Of a stretch of DNA of 27,535 nt, positions 25,253 through 27,535 are shown one piece after another. The position numbers were made by a program, and so were the translations under genes. Position 1 is the first letter of the stretch; each line of letters begins with the position of its first letter. This DNA is from Bacteroidales bacterium UBA6192 (GTDB lineage Bacteria; Bacteroidota; Bacteroidia; Bacteroidales; F082), in NCBI GenBank assembly GCA_002422725.1, contig DITE01000031.1, forward strand, positions 1 through 27,535, given 5' to 3'. Under the pieces are notes generated by a model. The model searched no databases. It was not told where the DNA came from and was given only the letters and a program-made list of their open reading frames with translations.

Positions 25253-26246
25253 AACGATCCAGAGCCTCTGCCAAAGTCCTGTTATCGTGATTCAACATGC
25301 ACTGGAAATGACCTTTCGGGCATTTCTGATAGCCTATTTTGCTGCATGGTCTGCAGCTGAGCCCCGTAACACTGAATTTGACAGACTTATTTTCATCACC
25401 CGGCATATAGGGGTACATCCCCAGATCGGGCACGGTGTTTCCCCAGACCGAAACAGTTGGCTTCCTGAATGCGGCTGCTATATGCATCAGTCCTGTGTCG
25501 TTTGTCAGAACAGCGCGCGACAGTTTAATGATCATGGCCGACTGGTGAAGTGAATAACTTCCGCATGCATTAACTATTGGTTTACAAGCCATATCTACAA
25601 TCTGACTTCCCCGGGCAGCATCTTCCTTTCCTCCCAGCAACACTGCAGGCAACGAAAGTTGCTCACAAACTCCGGCAACTTTTTCAACAGGTAGTATTTT
25701 GGTATTGTGTTTTGCTCCAATCACTACAGCTACAAAGCCATCAGGAAAATTGTCCGTGCCAAAATCAACAGCTACCTGCTTCATCAGGTCATAGTCGGGG
25801 GGTGGCAGAAAATAATCAAGTCCATTTCCGTCATTTTGAACGCCCAGCTGTTTTACAGCTTGAAAATACCTGTCAACAATATGAATATCAGGCATTATGT
25901 TAATCTTAAATCGAACCAAAAGGTATTTTCTGATATTCAGTTTTGGAAAAGAGGCCGAGTGCTTTCTTAACGATAGTTTCACAAACATCGACCTGAGGTT
26001 CTTGTGCAGATCAACGATATAATCATAATTCTCATTCCTCAGGGTTCCGATGATTTTTTTCAGCGTTGGATCGGGCGTGAAAATCCGGCTGATAAAGGGA
26101 TTGTGTTCAAAAAGGAGACGGTTGGCTTTTAGCGTCAACACATGTAATTCAGCATCCGGCAACTGCATTTTCAGGCACCTGATCACCGGGCTTATAAGCA
26201 CAACATCGCCAATTGAACTAAAGCGGATGATAAGTATCTTTTTCAA
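25242..26246 (-). CDS. Family 9 glycosyltransferase (ADP-heptose:LPS heptosyltransferase-like)
   Basis: An enzyme of the GT-B fold that adds heptose or a related sugar to lipid A-core on the cytoplasmic face. I choose a TTG start at 26246, giving 334 residues that begin (M)KKILIIRFSSIGDVVL, the typical GT9 N-terminus. No ATG is available, and a TTG at 26285 lies upstream of the likely promoter at 26272-26279. The donor-site block TNDTGLMHIAAAF is at 248-260, followed by PTVSVWG. The C-terminal part has four cysteines, C298, C301, C309 and C316, in a C-x2-C-x7-C-x6-C pattern. It is divergent from the TatD-type gene and overlaps the metallo-hydrolase gene by 11 bases at its 3' end. The exact acceptor is unknown. 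Confidence 0.85.
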   Translation of the reverse strand: MKKILIIRFSSIGDVVLISPVIRCLKMQLPDAELHVLTLKANRLLFEHNPFISRIFTPDPTLKKIIGTLRNENYDYIVDLHKNLRSMFVKLSLRKHSASFPKLNIRKYLLVRFKINIMPDIHIVDRYFQAVKQLGVQNDGNGLDYFLPPPDYDLMKQVAVDFGTDNFPDGFVAVVIGAKHNTKILPVEKVAGVCEQLSLPAVLLGGKEDAARGSQIVDMACKPIVNACGSYSLHQSAMIIKLSRAVLTNDTGLMHIAAAFRKPTVSVWGNTVPDLGMYPYMPGDENKSVKFSVTGLSCRPCSKIGYQKCPKGHFQCMLNHDNRTLAEALDRFTR

Positions 26247-26271
26247 AAATCGGGTGTTACAGATCAAAAAG

Positions 26272-26279
26272 CAAAGGTA
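26272..26279 (-). promoter_or_regulatory. Putative -7 element of the glycosyltransferase gene
   Basis: On the minus strand this reads TACCTTTG, an exact TAnnTTTG match ending 25 bases before the TTG start at 26246. It lies 13 bases from the oppositely directed -7 element of the TatD-type gene, so the two promoters overlap. No -33 TTG is seen. Confidence 0.45.
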
Positions 26280-26292
26280 AGACAATACTTGC

Positions 26293-26300
26293 TAATTTTG
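26293..26300 (+). promoter_or_regulatory. Putative -7 element of the TatD-type gene, nearly on the start codon
   Basis: TAATTTTG matches TAnnTTTG and ends only 4 bases before the ATG at 26305, so transcription would begin at or within a few bases of the start codon. No -33 TTG is seen at standard spacing. Confidence 0.45.
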
Positions 26301-26304
26301 CAGC

Positions 26305-27072
26305 ATGAGATTGATCGATACCCATGCCCATCTTTATCTGCCCGATTTTGATGCTGACCGTTCCGATTTGATAGCCTCGGCTGTTGCCAAAGGAATCGAT
26401 ACAATGCTTTTGCCTAATATCGACAAAGATTCCATTGGTCCATTGAAGCTGGTGTGCGAACAATATCATGAATCATGCAAACCAATGATGGGACTTCATC
26501 CTACTTCGGTAAAAGAAGATTTTGAAGCCCAACTGCAAAGTGTAAAAGATGAGTTGGCGAAAGGAATGTATATCGCTGTTGGCGAGATTGGCATTGATCT
26601 GTATTGGTCAAGGGATTTTGAAGAACAGCAGATTATTGCTTTTCGCGAACAACTTCGGCTGGCAAGTCAATACCGGATTCCCGTTGCTATTCACACAAGG
26701 GAAGCCTTTCCATTGATTCTTGATCTGGTGGAAAAGGAAAAAACGGATGACCTGCGGGGTGTTTTTCATTGTTTCACAGGAACATCAGAAGATGCGTATC
26801 GGATCATCCAGCTGGGATTCTATATGGGTATTGGCGGTGTGATTACTTACAAAAAATCGAATTTGCCTCAGGTTGTCAGTCAGATTTCAGCAGACCACCT
26901 GCTACTTGAAACAGATGCTCCGTTTTTGCCACCTGTTCCATTTCGGGGCAAACGTAACGAGAGCGCTTACCTGATCTATATTGCCCAAAAGCTGGCCGAG
27001 GTAATGCAAACTGATATGGAATCCATTGCACACATTACAACGCAGAACGCCATCCGATTATTCAATTGCTAA
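26305..27072 (+). CDS. TatD-family metal-dependent hydrolase (deoxyribonuclease)
   Basis: A 255-residue amidohydrolase-fold nuclease with all TatD metal-site motifs: DTHAHL at 5-10 (H7, H9), GEIGID at 93-98 (E94), H130 in VAIHTR, H155 in VFHCFTG and D204 in LETDAPFL, followed by RGKRNES (214-220). Family members such as YcfH and TatD are 3'-5' exonucleases linked to DNA repair and, in some bacteria, D-aminoacyl-tRNA deacylation; the sequence does not separate these. The N-terminus MRLIDTHAH fixes the start. Three bases separate it from the asparaginase gene, so the two form an operon, a pairing I recall from other Bacteroidota. Confidence 0.93.
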   Translation: MRLIDTHAHLYLPDFDADRSDLIASAVAKGIDTMLLPNIDKDSIGPLKLVCEQYHESCKPMMGLHPTSVKEDFEAQLQSVKDELAKGMYIAVGEIGIDLYWSRDFEEQQIIAFREQLRLASQYRIPVAIHTREAFPLILDLVEKEKTDDLRGVFHCFTGTSEDAYRIIQLGFYMGIGGVITYKKSNLPQVVSQISADHLLLETDAPFLPPVPFRGKRNESAYLIYIAQKLAEVMQTDMESIAHITTQNAIRLFNC

Positions 27073-27075
27073 ATT

Positions 27076-27535
27076 ATGGAAGAAAAAACATCGATTTTGG
27101 TCGTTTATACCGGTGGAACAATCGGTATGATTAAGGATGCCGTGACGGGTGCATTAAAACCGTTCAACTTTGATCATATTTACGATCAGATGCCCATTCT
27201 AAAAAGTTTCCACTATCAGATTGACTTTGTGTCGTTTGATCCCCTGATCGATTCGTCGAACATGAAGCCTTCGTTCTGGATAAAGCTGGCGCTTTTAATC
27301 GAAGAGCATTATGAGCGGTATGATGGATTTGTGGTTTTACATGGCTCCGACACGATGGCTTATACCGCATCTGCTGTGAGTTTTATGCTTGAGAACCTGA
27401 ACAAGCCAGTTGTTTTTACAGGCTCACAATTGCCAATGGGTGTAATCAGGACCGACGGACGGGAGAATTTTTTGGCTGCAATTGAAATTGCTGCTGCGAA
27501 AGACGAAAACACCCCAATGGTTCCTGAAGTTAGCA
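27076..27535 (+). CDS. ansA: Type I L-asparaginase, 5' part (runs off the window)
   Basis: The first 153 codons of a cytoplasmic asparaginase, which hydrolyses asparagine to aspartate and ammonia; the rest lies beyond 27535. The first catalytic Thr is T15 in VVYTGGTIGM. The second catalytic motif, HGTDT in most homologues, reads HGSDT (89-93), so the Thr is replaced by Ser at S91, with D92 kept. VFTGSQLPMG (113-122) and RTDGRENFLAA (125-135) are also family blocks. The start is an ATG three bases after the TatD-type stop, so the two are co-transcribed. Family members have about 340 residues, so slightly less than half is seen. The lysine of the catalytic triad is outside the window. Confidence 0.92.
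   Translation, partial: MEEKTSILVVYTGGTIGMIKDAVTGALKPFNFDHIYDQMPILKSFHYQIDFVSFDPLIDSSNMKPSFWIKLALLIEEHYERYDGFVVLHGSDTMAYTASAVSFMLENLNKPVVFTGSQLPMGVIRTDGRENFLAAIEIAAAKDENTPMVPEVS

Noticed and set aside
1..27535. Mobile elements, CRISPR arrays, toxin-antitoxin or defence genes
   Set aside because: No transposase or integrase motifs, no spaced repeat arrays and no defence-type domains were seen; gene content is core metabolism, envelope and regulation.

Overview
The window comes from a Bacteroidota chromosome. Marks of this are short leaders with TAnnTTTG-type -7 promoter elements, little Shine-Dalgarno signal, several PorT-type outer-membrane barrels, a TolB-like propeller fused to a barrel, and the ruvB-queG and biotin-carboxylase/BCCP/carboxyltransferase gene orders. 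A Bacteroidales or Marinilabiliales relative is plausible, but sequence reading alone cannot fix the order. It is mostly core and housekeeping DNA. I see no tRNA, rRNA, CRISPR array, insertion sequence, prophage or obvious genomic island.

Layout from left to right. (1) 98-3702, minus strand: a compact acyl-CoA (probably propionyl-CoA) carboxylase operon of biotin carboxylase, biotin carrier and carboxyltransferase. (2) 4083-7137, plus strand: an orphan membrane hybrid histidine kinase, then class II fructose-bisphosphate aldolase with its own promoter and a bidirectional terminator. (3) 7304-10477, minus strand: a small outer-membrane barrel, then a three-gene unit in which a secreted SPOR-like protein sits between two double-domain universal stress proteins. 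(4) 10671-12671, plus strand: ruvB and queG. (5) 12996-13619, minus strand: a second PorT-like barrel. It is divergent from a PhoB/PhoR-like response regulator and kinase pair at 13724-15462. (6) 15476-16453, minus strand: a long-chain polyprenyl diphosphate synthase. It is divergent from a radical SAM enzyme and a small protein built of four exact 25-residue repeats (16607-17798). (7) 17838-24495, minus strand: B12-dependent ribonucleotide reductase, a half-size TauE/SafE membrane protein and a 1098-residue propeller-barrel protein. (8) 24608-27535: a metallo-beta-lactamase-fold hydrolase, a GT9 glycosyltransferase on the minus strand, a TatD-type hydrolase and the 5' part of a type I asparaginase cut by the window edge.

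The genes suggest a heterotroph with propionate/methylmalonyl-CoA metabolism, glycolysis or gluconeogenesis through a metal aldolase, LPS-type surface glycans, long-chain isoprenoid (probably menaquinone) synthesis, and oxygen-independent deoxyribonucleotide synthesis that needs cobalamin.

I did not find a clear-cut new defence or mobile system. The observations most worth following are the strict 25-residue repeat protein beside the radical SAM enzyme, the Usp-SPOR-Usp operon with degenerate second Usp domains, the inactivated peptidase-like domain in the propeller-barrel protein, and a set of TAnnTTTG elements very close to start codons. Those elements revise several gene starts and suggest near-leaderless transcripts.
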